Assembly (NCBI RefSeq): GCF_052857255.1 | Contig: NC_135505.1 | Location: forward strand, 134,955,144 to 135,019,143 | Source of the DNA: Amblyomma americanum | Lineage: Eukaryota; Arthropoda; Arachnida; Ixodida; Ixodidae | Length of the DNA: 64,000 nt | Reading direction: 5' to 3' | Shown here: positions 23,793-38,700 of the stretch, piece by piece | Numbering within the stretch: position 1 is the first letter of the stretch | Layout of the letters: each line of letters opens with the position of its first letter | The notes under the pieces: model-generated | Told to the model about the DNA's origin: nothing | Seen by the model: only the letters and a program-made list of their open reading frames with translations | The model's database searches: none | Program-made: the position numbers and the translations under genes

Positions 23793-26700
23793 CTACAGAA
23801 ATGGAGGTTGGAGGAAAAAACGGAATGGTGATGCTGAGATGCACTGCCACTAACTGCAAGTGCACTTCATCTACTCCTGTTATACCTCAGTTGAATTCGG
23901 TTAGTGCACTTTGTGCAAAACGGTAACCCTCTGCCTGCTCCTTTCAGGGTAACTATCCACCGTGTGGTTCCCGTGGCAACCACCCTCCGCTTGTGCCTTA
24001 CACTATCATCATACATTCCTCCTTTCATGCTAACCACCTTCAGGATGGTTGTCGTGGTAACCACCCTTCAATTATGCATTGCTGTGCTTCCGTCATACCC
24101 AGCTTGCTCCACGATAACCACCCTTAGAGTGGCTTCCATGACAATGCACCCACAGGTTACTACTACTACTACTACTACTACTACGAGGTGAAACTAAGAA
24201 ATGGGGGTTAAACGCTATTGCTGTAAAAAAACTGCGACAATAAGATCAAACTGAATAGAATCTGTGGTAAATTAATGAATAACAGACATCAAGTGGTAAA
24301 GGCGTGCTATGCAGCTGTGATCAAGGGCGTTCACCCACCTGGCGGCTAGGCAAATGAACAGCTGGAATTTTCCGTCCTTGCCCATGGTGTGCGAGGCCCT
24401 CTCCACCTTGTTAGCCAAGTGGCAGTAGCAGCGCCACACATGGTTGGGCCGCTCGTCTTCCATGTTGTCCTGCAGGGCTGACTCAAAGTACTCCTTCACC
24501 TTCACTGTAAAGACAGGCAGGCAGGGAGAAGTACATGTGACTACACTGTGGGTCGCACGATGACGACATCTAAAGCATGAATTCACTAGGACACAAGTAT
24601 GGTTTGATGAGGTTCTAGCCCGGCAGAAAGCAAGGGACAGAGACAGAAGTGCGCACACACGCATGGCTCACATCATACAACTTTATTAGGACACCTATAT
24701 CTATACACACACACCCCTGCTGCGGCACCAAATGATATGTGTGATTTCTATCCAGAACGAAGACAAACAAGTTCTTTGTCAGAGAGATACATACTAGATG
24801 GGGTGCTCATGCAAGCGCTTCCTGGTCTGGCTATTTTGTCTGCCGATAATTTTGTGCAGGTGCGCATCCTTGCTTATGCCGAATAAACACTCAGCAAAGA
24901 GCAGTTTACAATGTTTGCATCTTACAGTGTATGAATAAATGAAAAACTTTATTATTAAGGAGGATTCTCGAGGCGTAGGTGGGTCCTTAAGTCCAGGGCC
25001 CCAGTGGCCTTTGCAGTCTTGTTAGCCCTGTCAATCAGCTTGAGCTGTTCTTCAGCCTTTGAGCAGGACAGAGCAGTCTCCCACTGCTCCGGTGCTGGTG
25101 TGTTATTTATTGGCGCTGCCTGCGTTTTCTGACAGGTCCATGTAACCATTCTTTCATAAGTGTGACAATTACTAAAGTGCCAGTGATGCTTTGGCGATGG
25201 GTCCATCGCATGAGACCAGGTAAGTGCTGCATTGTTCTCAAAGGTGGCTGTTGAGAATCCCCTCTGTCCCAATGGACTTGCTCCCTCCTGCCAATTACTT
25301 GTCGACGCCAGCATCGTCACAACTAAAACAGCACGCAATGACGAGAGGGGGGGGGGGGGGACAGTGACCGCATATAAGAGGCGAGGGGGCCCCCGACAGC
25401 AAATTGGAGAAATAGAAACTCACGCATAGAGATGATTTTGTTAACCTTTCAAGGTTAAAAATTAATTTGAGGATATGTTCGAAAAGTAACTTTTAGAAGC
25501 GAGAGGCCAGGTCAAGGGTACTGACGGCGAATTTATTCGACATCGCGTATCAAGCGCTATCCACGATAACAAAGCCTTGCTCCAGGGCTCTAGCCATTTT
25601 AAAACTGCCTCTCTGATGTTTAATGAACGTTCTCGCAGCGTACAAGGCAAGCAGGTCTTGCATTGGCTGTTTACAGACTGAAACAAATGTAACACAGTCA
25701 AGCCCACATATAACGGCCCCACTTAAGACGAACTTTCGCTTATAACTAACGAGACCTGCGCGACCGTCAAAATATACATTGTTTCACTGGCACAAAATCA
25801 CACGTATAACAAACGTCATTAAGCCCTGCTGATCGGTTACAGCGAACGGACGGCGTAAACCCTGCGCCACGATGAGAGATAACCTGCCTCCGACCCCTTT
25901 GTGCGCCCGGCGCACGGTATGTTTTCCTGAGCCTCATCTCAGGCGAAATACCCGCCCCTTTTCGTGCCGCTCTCAAGCGAGCTGCCCTTTCCGCACCGAG
26001 GCGCCTTCCCCGCCCCTTTTCGCAACTCCGCTCCCCTCTCCTCACTCTCTTGCAAATCCGCGCGCGGTCTCCGCGATCATCTCCGCGAAAGCAACGATGG
26101 TTGATCGCAGAGGCCACGCCCCGTGAAGCAGGCCTTCTGTGGGAGCCAAGAGGTGGCTGCACTGACGGTCACGGATGCACCTTATTGGTCTCTCCGCTGG
26201 CGCTGTGCGTCTGCGTGTTTAGCTTGACTGGCTTGACTGCCGCCTGTGCACGTTGCACCATCGCGCACTTTTGTCACTCTTGTTGCGATGCGGACGTTTC
26301 GTTGGCTTCGTTCAAATCTCGGGCCGTGGTTGTAATTCGGGATGGCGGACGGGAACACCGTGCCCATTTCCACTGTATTCAGCGGTAGAGATGATGATAG
26401 CGGCCTGGGCGGAAGTGACGGCCACTGGCGAGCGGAACTGCTTCCGCAAGGCCGGCTTCGTTGACACAGCGTCCGATGCCGAGCCTGATGCTTCGGAAGA
26501 TGATCAGCCTGGCGGCGATTTATGGCAGTGCGTCGTCGACTCCGACATGGGGGTCATGACATTGGTTGGAATGATTTTATTTCTGTCGATGACGATGTCT
26601 ATATCAAGGACCATGCACGGACGAGGGCATCATTTCTGAACTGTAGGACGAGAGTGACGCGGAGGAATCGGATGAGGATGAAACTTCGGAGCCAGCACCC

Positions 26701-29700
26701 GTAAGCACGCCTGTAGAAATGGGCTACATAGAGAGCCTCAGACAACTTGTCTATGCCAAGGGCCTCGGCGAAGAGCACACTTCTGCTTTAAATAAACTGA
26801 AAACCTCCCTCATCGGATCTGCGCTGCAAAAACAGACGTCCATCACGGACATTTTAGCAAAGAAAAAATTTTGTGTTTCGACAAGCAATTGTCTTTAAAG
26901 CTGTGGTCCACTTACTACGAACTTCGGGATATAACAAACGGACGCCGCGTGACGCTCATGTTCGTTATAAGCTGGCTCGATTGTAGATGAGGAAAAATCT
27001 AATTTGGTGATCAGTTTTTTTTTTCTGCGCGACCTCCTGTCATTTTCATTCCGTTTGTGAAGTACTATTGAGCAAAACATATGGCATTTTGTGTCCCACA
27101 CAAAAACGAGCGCATACGGTAAATTGTTTTTTGCTGCAAAAAAGAACCTGAAAAAAAAAAAGAATTATGGAAAGTTTTGCTGAATAATCCGTTTTCTACC
27201 AGAATTTGAACTAAAAAAAGATATTGTCCGATTTTTACTTTTTAAATTTTGGGGAAAAAACAAAAAATAAAAAAGGGGCCCGATATATTTATGCCTTGTA
27301 AACAGTTGTATAAAAGTTTCCAGTCTCCATTGTGAAGAGTGTCCGGCCCCCTCTTCCTCCAATCCAGCGCACCAAGGCTCCGACAACCACCACCGGACCA
27401 ACCCCACTCTCTCGCTTTCTCGTTTTACTCTCTTCACAGTGTAAGACACCAACTCCCCATTTACTCCCTATACACTCCCCCTCAGCCTTCCTTTCTCCAT
27501 GGCCATCACTTCAGCTGCTGTGAAGCCAACCTCTAGACAGATGTCCAGCTGTATCGTTGGAAGTGTGCCCCCCACAATTCCAAAACTTTCATCAAGAGAA
27601 AGGGAGCCAGCCAGGCAGGGTTCGCAAAGTACAAAGCCAGGACATACCAAAGTATTCCCAGAGGTAGACATGCCTGAAGAAACGTGTGTCCTTGAAGCCG
27701 TACAGGAATACCTGCTCAAGGCAGTAGACCAGGCCCAGCTCTCCACAGAGCAGAATGGTAAGGTTGCCCCTCTGGTAAAAGAAGAGGTTGTTCATAGGTC
27801 ACACATGCGCTCATCACTGACACGTGCATTCATCACTGACATTTATAAGGAAATGGCGTTTTAAGCATACCAATGAGCAAGCTATGCACAGCTGTAATAA
27901 CCAGTAAAAAATCTCACACTGCCGAGTCCCGAACTCCAAGTATTGACATTTGCGGTGTACCAACCAAGCCATCACTGCTGCCTAAGTCTGTGCTACAGGT
28001 TAACGGCTCATTGATTGTTCAACAAATGCCGAAAGGGCCTCCAGCTAGAGAGAGAGCAGCCAACAGAGGTGTTTTTTCTTTACCCTTCCTGTTGTTACTT
28101 TTCCACAATTCAGCGTTATGTCAATAAAAGCAGATACAGCCAAAATGAACAAGTCACAGTCACCTCTCGCTCGGACTTGTAAAAATACTTGACTATATTG
28201 TTGACCGCATCGCCAAGTAGCTGCTGAATTTCTGGAATGGTTAGCCCTGCAAAGAAATGGGAAAGAAAGCAAAAGTAGCATGAATAACAGCGAAGTTTTT
28301 AGAAGTAAAAGTCGTGACCACTTCCAGAGGCAATGTACAATAAGGTCTAGCATGTCACATGCTTCATGCCAGCAGCTAATGGTTAGGTACAGAGCCCAGA
28401 GGTCATGCTCAACCATGTGGCAACACCGAGTATTGTTGTGAAACTGAAAAATTTTCCTGCAATCTCACTACTTTCTAACTGGAACTCAACACATCCGCAA
28501 CAACTTCTGCTCTAGTTTATACTGTATTTTCATGCGCAACAATCCCAAATTTTTGCAGATTGATCTTAAAGGAAAAATTGCAATCATTATGCGAGCAAAT
28601 ATGGTATACATGCAAGTTTTCAAAGGCATTAAAATACACGAGGCAAAGCACGTCAAATGTTACCGGGTAAACAAGGACGTGCAGTAGACGCCCTTAATGC
28701 AGAACTCTCATTTGTGGCACCTCTCACAGTTCAGCGTTCACAGAGTCAAACTCGCATGCATTACCATTGCCAGAAGATAAAAACATCCAACGTACGTGGT
28801 TCACTTGGCCTTCGCGGAACGCTTGGCGACCGGCACCTGGGAGGCGTGCGGCAGGCCTCCATGAGCTCTGCACATAGCAAGGGATTTACAGTAAAGCTGC
28901 ACATAAATACGTGGATTCTAAAGAGCAATCATCCAGACCAAACATTGAGAACTGTAACAGGAAGCCATTAGCTGTACTTTGCACACATTTCTTTCTGTGA
29001 ATGTGTTTGCTTGAATGTGCCCCTATGTATGCACCTTGTAAACTACCATTACCTCACTGTTCTATCCCCTATTCAACCTCCAGTCTTTCGTCGATCTCCT
29101 TACTACCTTTTTCTTCCTGGCAGTCACTGTTCAGGTGCTCGCCATGAATGAGACTGTTATAGTGGCCAGCTCCCCTGCCTTCTTTTCTCCACAAACAGAC
29201 ACTATCACTACCACCACTACTAACCGGCTTAGGTGTATGGGGTTTAACGTCCCAAAGCCACTCGAGTTATGAGGGACGCCATAATGGAGGGCTCTGGGTA
29301 GTGTCGGCCACCTTGGGGTTCTTCAACGCGCAGATCACAGACCACTAGCATTTCGCCTCCACCGAAACGCGACCGCCGGGGCCGGGACTGAACCAGCATC
29401 TTCTGGCCCAGCGACCAAGCACCATATTCACTGAGTCACCGCGGCGGCTAGCACTACTGACATTAATATGTAAACTGAACTGGAAAGACAAGTATCTGCT
29501 CACTTTTCAAAGAAGGAGTCCATCGGAATCAAAAATATACAACCGCCACGAGCACCAAACTGCACCAAATTTTTTTAAAGGACTCGAGAACTTCTCAAGT
29601 CCAATGCAGGCAGCAGAAAACATGCCAAGATCAGCATTACTGGAGACATTAGACATGAGAGACTTCCCAGACTGGTGCAATCAGGCTTTTTTTTTTTGTG

Positions 29701-32700
29701 TGTGAGCCAAGATTTTGAAAAAAGAGGTTGAATGAGAAAGCAGTGCAGAAATGAATGAATGACTACACTTCTAATATATGTGGGGCTTCAGCTCAGCATC
29801 AATTAGAAAGGTCACTGTTCTAACTATAGTAGAATCGCGATAATTGGCACTTTTTGTTCGCACAAACAAATTTCAGAATTTCGGCTGGCAGGAAATATTT
29901 TCAATGCATTCTAAAACCGCCTAATTCCTACTGCAGGTTCGCTTAATTCAAACTTTTTGTCTTGCTCCAACGCTCCCGGCGTGTGGCGCGAAAGAGCGGT
30001 AGGTGAGGCAGGATGTTTTAGGCATGAGGTGCTGAGCAAGCTGAAAATCTGGCCCCTCCAACCGCTCGGACGGACAATGTTCGCAGAGGAACCATGCATG
30101 TGAAGAAGCTCCACCGCTACCGCGTTGCAAGGAGGCTGTGCAGAAGGCCTCACTTTTTTGCAGCAGTCTTGCAGTGGGCATGCAATGCAGCACGACAGAA
30201 TTGCGAAAAATCGTCACTGCCGTGCAGTTCTCATTCAAAAGAAGACGACCACAGAGTATTATTTCATCAATGAAATTTGCTGCAATGCGAAACATTCTTT
30301 AAAGCCTTTACTATCCCCTCTGTAGTACCTTTGCTGTGTGCGCCGTGTATGCGAGTTTGATCTTGAACCGAGGAGAAACCACGAGACAGCTATGATGTCC
30401 CTCAGCCGCCACCGCCGAAACCGAGCCCTCGCCTCTCTTTCTATAGGCCACCAGCATTCACAGTGTTCACTGGGGTTGGCATTGACAACGTTCTAGACTC
30501 CGATGAATTTCAGGAAATGAAGGGCGCATAACTGGCTCCCTGGGTCAGTGGACGCCTCAATGTGGCGGGGGTGAGAAAGAGACGTTGGCTGCGTACATTA
30601 GCGTTGACAACATTGTGGCAGACACGTGGCACTGCAGCAATAGGCCGCAGCATTCATTGGGTGACCAACCTCTTGCGATCAACCATTAATTTAACTGCCA
30701 CCTGCCAGGGCGTGCTGCCTATCCAGTGTGCGGAACGGACTCAACGTTACAGACGCCAAGCCACGTCTACTTGCAAATACACCATAGCTTTCGCTCTCTA
30801 ACCAGGTTCAGCAGTAGTTAAACCCCAGCTAATTTTCTTTGGACATTCAATGACTCGATCTTCGGATAATTCGGACATTTTTCACAGCCTCTTCAGGTAC
30901 CAAATGACTTCGTATATAAAAACCACTGCATTAGTAATAACTTTTTTCTTAAAAACACAACCAGCTGGAGATTGCTCGTTCAGTAAATATATCAATGGCT
31001 TTCGCCCTACGTTATACTGTGCTTGCGCCTTTGGGCATGGTTGCATAAAGAAATAGCTCCAACATATTTGTATGCACAAATATCCATGAAGGCAATCACA
31101 TTTGGTCTTGGATCATATTAAGATGCACTTGTGATAATTGAAACAGAAACCTCTGGTCCAAATGAGCGTCTACTGTACTTCTGAGCTGGCAGAGGTTTCA
31201 TACTGTTGTGAAGTGCAAAAATTCACAAACTTGTCAAGAATAAAGAAGACAAAAATGCTTGAAAATGGCACCAGTCCATTGCAATAAAGATTTTGACCCT
31301 TGTGCTACCAATCTGTTGGATAAGATGCAGGGCTAATGAGGCCTACCTTCGTTATCGACGTCTGCGGGAACCAGCTCTGCAACCAAAAGCCTTTCTGTGC
31401 TGCCATCATCGATTCCCCTCCCCAACCAGCGGCCGCAGGGAAACCTGTAGGAGACAGCGCGGTTCATCTTTAATTACAGGCGCGAAGAAAGACACAACAC
31501 AAGGCAGAAAAACAGGACGAAGTGCTCCGTCCCATCTTTCTGCCTTGTGTTCTTTTTCCGCGCCTGTAACCAGGTAACTTGCTGGGCAAGACAGTGCAGA
31601 CTGAACAATGGCTTGGTTACCTAAGGTGTCAACACAAAATTTTTCTTTTCCCAATAGCTATAAAGTTGCCCCAAAAATGCGTATCAATTCCCTTCAAAAC
31701 TTCATCAGATTTTCCACGGAGGAAAAGAACAACCATTTTGCGCACATTGTTATCATCATCTCTGTTATGATTACTGCGGAACAAAGGCCTCTCTTATACT
31801 GAGCCCCAATTAGTCCTGTCGTGTGCAAGCCATGGCCACCCTCTCCCCGAAAACTATCTTATCTCATCCACCTACCTGAGCCTCAGCTGTCCCTGCTATG
31901 CTCGCCCACTCTTGGAACCACTGCATTACCCCCGATTATCTTGCCTTCGCATTACATGCCCTGCCCATGGTCATGTCTTGATTTTAACAAGGAGGTCATA
32001 AACTTGCGTTTGCTTTATTAAACCTATTTTTTCATTTTCCTTTATATGGCTCGCTGTGTCATCCTCATTCAAAAAATGTTCACCCATTTTGTTAGCTTGT
32101 CACTTAACCCTTATAAGCGACTACAGGCAAGACACACAGCTACTACAATATGAACATCCTCCCACAAACAAATTACACATGCCAAAACACCTCTCCTGTC
32201 AACCCTATGCTTTGTGAGGACAGAGGTTTCAGCCTTGCATGAGCAGCAGCTCATTATTCTCGCGCATGAGAAATCGACCACAACCCACTTGTAGGTGTGT
32301 CCCGTGACATCGTTGCGCACGAGACAGTGCTCGATCATCCACTTGGGCGAAAGACCCGTGTTATCATGGCCAATTCGTAGCGTCGTCAGCAGACCCAGGT
32401 TTTTATGCTGCAGACAGGAAAACACGAAAAAAAAGAGTCACAGATGCCACCAAGATTGCACGCAAGCACAACTGCAAAGGGCATGCAAAAACGGCTGGAT
32501 TGTGATCCCTGACACAAGTGGCACATGGGGCAAGGCAACAAGTGCACAATCACCCCTACAATCAAAACATGGCGTTCAACTAATACAGGCGTTCCCAGGA
32601 CAGGCGTTAAATGGCACCTAAGAGGTCACATGTAAAAATGAGTCACCCTGGTACATTAACAACTCTTTACAAAATGACCGAGCTGTCTTTTTTTGTTCTC

Positions 32701-35700
32701 AAGGCTTCGGTTTTAATCGATTTCGTAAAGTGCTGACTTTTCATGCAAGTGACAGAAGACGATCACAACGAGCACACACGCAACAAGCAGACGAAAGACC
32801 ATTGCCTTTAAAAGTTTCATGCTGAGTTTTTCTCTTAGCCATGAGACAGACTTCAACTTTCTTTCTTCTAGCCTTCCTATTTTTTTTTCCTCGCTCTGTT
32901 CATTCGCTGTGATCACGTGTATACGTTCTCCATTGATTACACAGTAGTTGACTGATATTTTAAACTCAGCAAGACCAGACAAACTGTCCGAATCATAAAC
33001 AGTCCAAAAATCCGCAAATTTATAAAACTGCGATCTTCACAGTTTCCCACATTCCACATTCCAATAGCAAAGCGATAATACTATGCTGTATTCAAGCCAA
33101 AGTAATCCTTTCATTGTGTCTGCACCATTTCACGTCACCAGCACCAGACTGTGCGACATGGCTGTGGGGGTCATGCCGTGAACACGCCACAATGACTGCC
33201 CTGTGCTACACCGCTCTACAAGCGCCGCATGAACAGAGTGTTTCCCTGTGAAATGCCAGTCATGAAGACTGAGAGAAGGAACATATTGGCGTTGGGGAAT
33301 TCTGGAAGAGAAGAGATGAAAGGAGTGCTTCCAGCTGCCTCTCGCACCAAGTGTACCGTCGTCGCATCATCCAAGCCGTGACGGATGCTGCCGCTGTCCT
33401 GTTTTCAACGCGATCATGTGCACTTCTTTGCACAACACTCCGATCGCAACGAAAATCCTGCCGTTAACTCGAGCAGCAACAAGGTGCAAATAGCCAAGTC
33501 AGCCCGTCCAATTATCTTAATTTAAATCCATAACGACACCATTACCGGCAGCAAAGGGCCAGTTGTTTATGACAGCCAGCAATGACCGCTTGAGTCTATA
33601 TTGGATCGAAAAACAAACTTTTGGGTGAGAAAATAATCTCAACAGCATTGCTGGTATCTATTGTCTGAAAAAATTGAACTTTCGGATTCCACAGAGCCCA
33701 AAATATCGGTTGTGAGTATGTACACATTCCTATCAAGTGCCTGACAGTTCCTCAGTAGAGTCCTAAATATCATGCAAGCCCGAATTATTATTATTGGAGT
33801 CTGAAAAATACAGTATCTCATCACCTTCACTTGTGTGTATGCAGTGAATAAATCAAACTTATGTTCTAGAGAGACATCAGTGAACTCTACAATGACAGTA
33901 GGTCCCAATACAGTCACTGACTAAAGGATGTCCTTCTGAAAATTGTAAAAAAAAAAAGAATCTGATCACAGTCAAACATGATTCCAGTCAGAATCAGAAT
34001 CGACAATGACAGGACTTCTTGATATATAAACCAACCATGAGACCTCTTGGGCGAACTGAAGGAAAGGTTTAGGCTTATAAGGGTTTAACGTCCCAAAGCA
34101 ACTCCGGCCATGAGTGACACCGTAGTGAAGGGCTCCGGAGAAGTCGACCACCTGGGGTTCCTTAACGTGCACTGACATCGCACAATACACGGACCTCTAG
34201 AATTTCGCCTCCATCGAAACTCGACTGCCGTGGCCGATATCAAACCCGCGTCTTTCGGGTCAGCAGACGAGTGCCATAACCACTGAGCCGCCGCGGTGGC
34301 ACCGAACTCGAGGAAAATTATTCTCATTCTGGTAATGGTCAGATCAAAATCAGAATCATACCGAAGCAGACACTGGAGACACACTCACATGGCAGACAAA
34401 CTCCAGGGACTGCTTGGGCACCGGGATGATGCCCGTGGTGCCCATGGTGCCCGAAACGCTGACCCAGGCATTGGCCGAAGTCGTCGAGGCACTCAGCTTG
34501 CGACTCGGAAAGACCACCACTCGATACGGCATCTCTGGGTGGGGCAGCCACGGCAGCGAGGGGAAGGAGGAGGAGGGAAGGGCGGAGGGGTTCAGAGCGA
34601 AGAAGCCATTAGACACGCACACTGCGAGCGCAGAGAGGCAAGGCAGAGGCAGCAAGGGCCCTTTGAGTGGAAAACAGGAGGAAAGCTCTAGAAAGACAGT
34701 TAGTCCACAAAGCTGAAAACTGGGAGGTAGATATGAAACAGCATTCAGCACGAGTGCCATTACGGTCGAAGGATGAGTGAATTGGTCTGGCTGAAGACAT
34801 CGCTCAAGTGCGGTCAACTGTTAAAGGGAACATGCAACCGCGTGGCCTCGCGGAGCGCTGCCGCCGAGAACCTTTGGGACTTGTCGGCACAAGGTGCATG
34901 CGCAGTAAGCATGACGGCGAGCCTCTCCGCGAATGTGCCTGATGACACCTATTCTCACTGCATCTAAGCAGCAGGGCTTGATGAAGCGCGGAGGCCACGC
35001 AATCGCATGTTCCCTTGGACAGTACACCGTACTGTGCACCTTGAAGAAAAGAAACTAACATCGTCCAGATGCGGATGCTCCTTTTCCATGTATCTGCCAT
35101 TCACATTCTGCAAACACTTGAGTCTCGCGGGCAAAGTGTCAGTTTGAATAAATCGGACGCTTCAACTTAGTGGGTTTGAATTGCTGAGAGTTTGGCGTAT
35201 CTGCCCGAGGCTGGCATGTACAGGGCTGTTCAGTATGAAAGAGAACAACCAGTTTGCACAAGAAGTTTAATTTTTTTTTTATATTTCTCCACTAAATTTC
35301 AAGACTACTCGTTGATATTATACGTCAAGAGAAAAACTGGTTAGAAACAAGGAAAAGTGTGCTCACCACACATAATTATGGCATAATCATTAAGTGAATG
35401 CTGAAACCATTCACAATATCCTGCGCACAACTAATGGGGAGGGGGGGCTCATGCAGACAGACCATGTCTGCGGGTGAAAAGTGTCATCATCTGCACACCT
35501 GTGGCCGTGTAGGTGTTGGTGAAGCACTTGTAGTCAACGGCGTTGAGCGTCAGCAGGTAGTACAGGAACTGCTCTTTTTCATCCTCGCACCGCAGAAACG
35601 CGTACCGCTTGTAAGAGCTCCTGCACCAACAAAGAAAGAGAATGTCACTACATTGGCCGCAATCATGAATTAGTAGTTCAGAAGGAAACCATACGTGTCA

Positions 35701-38700
35701 ATTATGTTGGCTCTGGTGGGTTAAGAAAGCAGCGAAAAAAACAACAGCAAAATAAAAAGTGGGCAATGCTGCTACCACCATTACCAACGTAACGATAATA
35801 ATAAGAAAAAAGACCTATAACCTGTACCTACTGCTGTTGCTGCTACCTGGTCCTAACCAACTTTATACCAACTGTTGAATAAAAAGAGACGTCACTTGGC
35901 GAATTAATTATCTTCAACAAGTGCTCTGCAAAGTTCTGAGAAATAGGCTTAGCAAACATCGTCAGTTCACCAAGCAACAGACACCACAAGACAATTATAG
36001 CAGATAGAACACAAAACATGAAGCTCGCTGTACATAGATTGACTGGTCTTGAAAAAGGCTTCGATGCGACATGATGGCTGCTAAGACAGCTCGAAAGTAT
36101 TCTGCGTTCGGATCGCGAATGCAGGAAACTCCTCTTTCCTTTCCCGGTTCGTCTGCCTCGTGACCTTTGCCCTCTGGCAGAATGAAAGACACTGACCTGA
36201 CCAGTTCCTGGTTCGAGAGTAGCTTCTTGAGATGCTTGGACAGCAGCTTCTTTTCCAGGGCCAGGCGGACCCATGCCCGAGCATAGCCGATGTCCGTCTT
36301 CACCTCTGTCATTGCCTGCACAGTCCTGTAGCAGAACAAGACACATGTGGCATGACAGTCTTGCTTCTGCTTAAAAAAATATTTGCCGACACGCTCTCGA
36401 AGCACTGGGTGCACCAGATGCAAAAATTCATCCCCCATTTCCACTTAGCCCCGTTCCTGCTGCACCTGAGTGCGTATAACCGACAAAGCAACCGAAATGG
36501 TGGCCGTACTCACTTGACGTCCAGCAAGAGGGAGACAGGAAGCGGCTTGAGGCCGGGCAGGTCCGGTGTCCTGACCCGACGACTCCGCTCCTTGGCTTCC
36601 CTGCCCCGCGACGCCGGCATCTCGTCTGGCACCAGGTTCGACAGGTCTGCGGCGGCATCCGTCCGCGCACACGCGACACGCGACAGGAGTACATCAGCCA
36701 ACAAGCTTTGGCAAGAGAGCTGCCGTACAAGACTACGGTGCAAAGGCGGCAGAATGACAGGGCGGTCAAAACCACAAGAGCCAAAGCAATGAGAAAGAAA
36801 ACACAACAAGCCGTGCTCCATTTGCAAGCAACTTTTGCTTTTTAAAGAGATAAAACTGTATTCACCAAATAGCAAGTTTAACAGTCATGCGTGTCGCAGC
36901 TGCCCGCATTCATTCAAACTGAAGAACTCTCCAATGTCTGACATGTGATGCGCAAAGCTTCAGAAAATGTACACTGCTTGTATAGCTCCTATCTGTTAAT
37001 GCATGCTCCAGAAGATTTCGCAATGTGTCTGAGCCACCCATGAGCTACAGAATGCCACACATCTGTACACCGGAGGCTTGGGTAGCGCTACACAGCAAGG
37101 TGCTTGTGGTCTCCACCGACAATGCATGTTTTAGACTCCAGAGCGTCCTACAGTATGCAAAATCCTGCATATAACCAGTTGTGGCTTGCCTGCTAATACC
37201 CACACAGAAGCCTCGTACTCAATCACACGCTATGTCGAAGCTGAAGCATCAACACAGCCCACTACTGCACTAGGGTGGGGCAGCCTTGCAGCATGCACTC
37301 TTTTTCACCACTTTCCCAATTATTTATGTACGCACACAGCTCACATCCCGTTGAAGGCCACAGATGTCCATTATAATTAGCCACTTTAAACTTGCAGCTG
37401 AGGACGAAGTTATGAATTTCAGTGCGAGCACATATGCACAAGGGCCAATTTTTGATGTTTTCGTCTCATGAACCTGGTGATCACTGTGCGTCAATTGATA
37501 CAGGCAAAAAGATATCGAAACATGTTTACACACTCTCTAACCTACATGTGCTCATACCCTACACATGACTGCTTTAACAACAAAAGGTCAATTTATTCCC
37601 TCTCCACAAAAGACATATTTGAGAAGAGTATAGCAAGCATGGAGGTGAGGCTGCACTGGATAATGCAGTGGCTATGGCTGGATAAAAACAGCCAGAAATG
37701 AAATCTTATTCACCAGCTCGGAGAACCGCACATTCTAAGAAAAACTGCCCCTGTACACCGTATCCTTCCTGCCTGACCATTGAGGGGAGGAGGAAATGTA
37801 TCAATTATACATCCCCGGAATGCACTGCAACCAACATTATGAGAATTAAATGAAATTAACCCAAAGTGCGCATCATTTGAATTCGAATCAAAGCAAGTCA
37901 AGGGCACATGACATTCACTAAGTGGTTGACGGGCAGGACTAGGCAAGTCCGAGGTCACGTGCGGTAAACAAAAACACAAGCTGCTGCTGCTACTGAGAAA
38001 TGAAACACACTTGGCCTACGCAGCCTGCCACGTGGCTGCTTGAAACTGCACACTGCTGGCAAGAAAATACAGCCAGCTAGAATCCCTCACATCAGTGGCT
38101 CACAGGAAGACCCTCCAGCAACTCCTTCAATGGCACAACAAATTCCTAGATTTGCACCCTGATGATGACGAAAGCATGATGATGCTGACGATGCCTGACG
38201 ATGGCACACCACCCATTGAAGCCAGCTTGTGCCGAGTCGAGTGGCCAATTTAAAATTCATATCTTTCTTTTGTTAAACCACACTTCATAGCACTATAGGT
38301 AGGATAAATATCCAGTAGATACTGAAAACTCAACAAGGTCAGGTCATGAGGAAGTGGTCTAGTGCAGGAGTCCTCAACCATTTTAACACTTCCCAGGGAA
38401 CCCAGGGGATATGCAGAATCCAGTTTAAGAGCTCCTGGTCCGGAGGACCGGGCTTGCAAGACCCTTTTGAGGTTCCCAAAGATATCCCATGCTTTTCTGG
38501 CTTCTTTGGCTGAATGATAGAACCTAGTGGAGCCGCCACCTACAATCAAGCCTACTGCAGAGAACGTATACACTGAAAGCAATCATACAGAATTCTAGTG
38601 TGACAACTACAGCAGCCAGAACATAGACATGAAAAACTTCAATGATGGGATAGAATATTCTGTGGACAGTTCCTGCATGCATATCCCCCAAAAAACTGCT

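Noticed and set aside
34356..34817. 153-residue minus-strand open frame extending past exon 19
   Set aside because: The part above 34534 is intron; the acceptor and phase fix the exon start there.
36232..36792. 186-residue plus-strand open frame
   Set aside because: Antisense shadow of DENND5 exons 16 and 17 plus intron.
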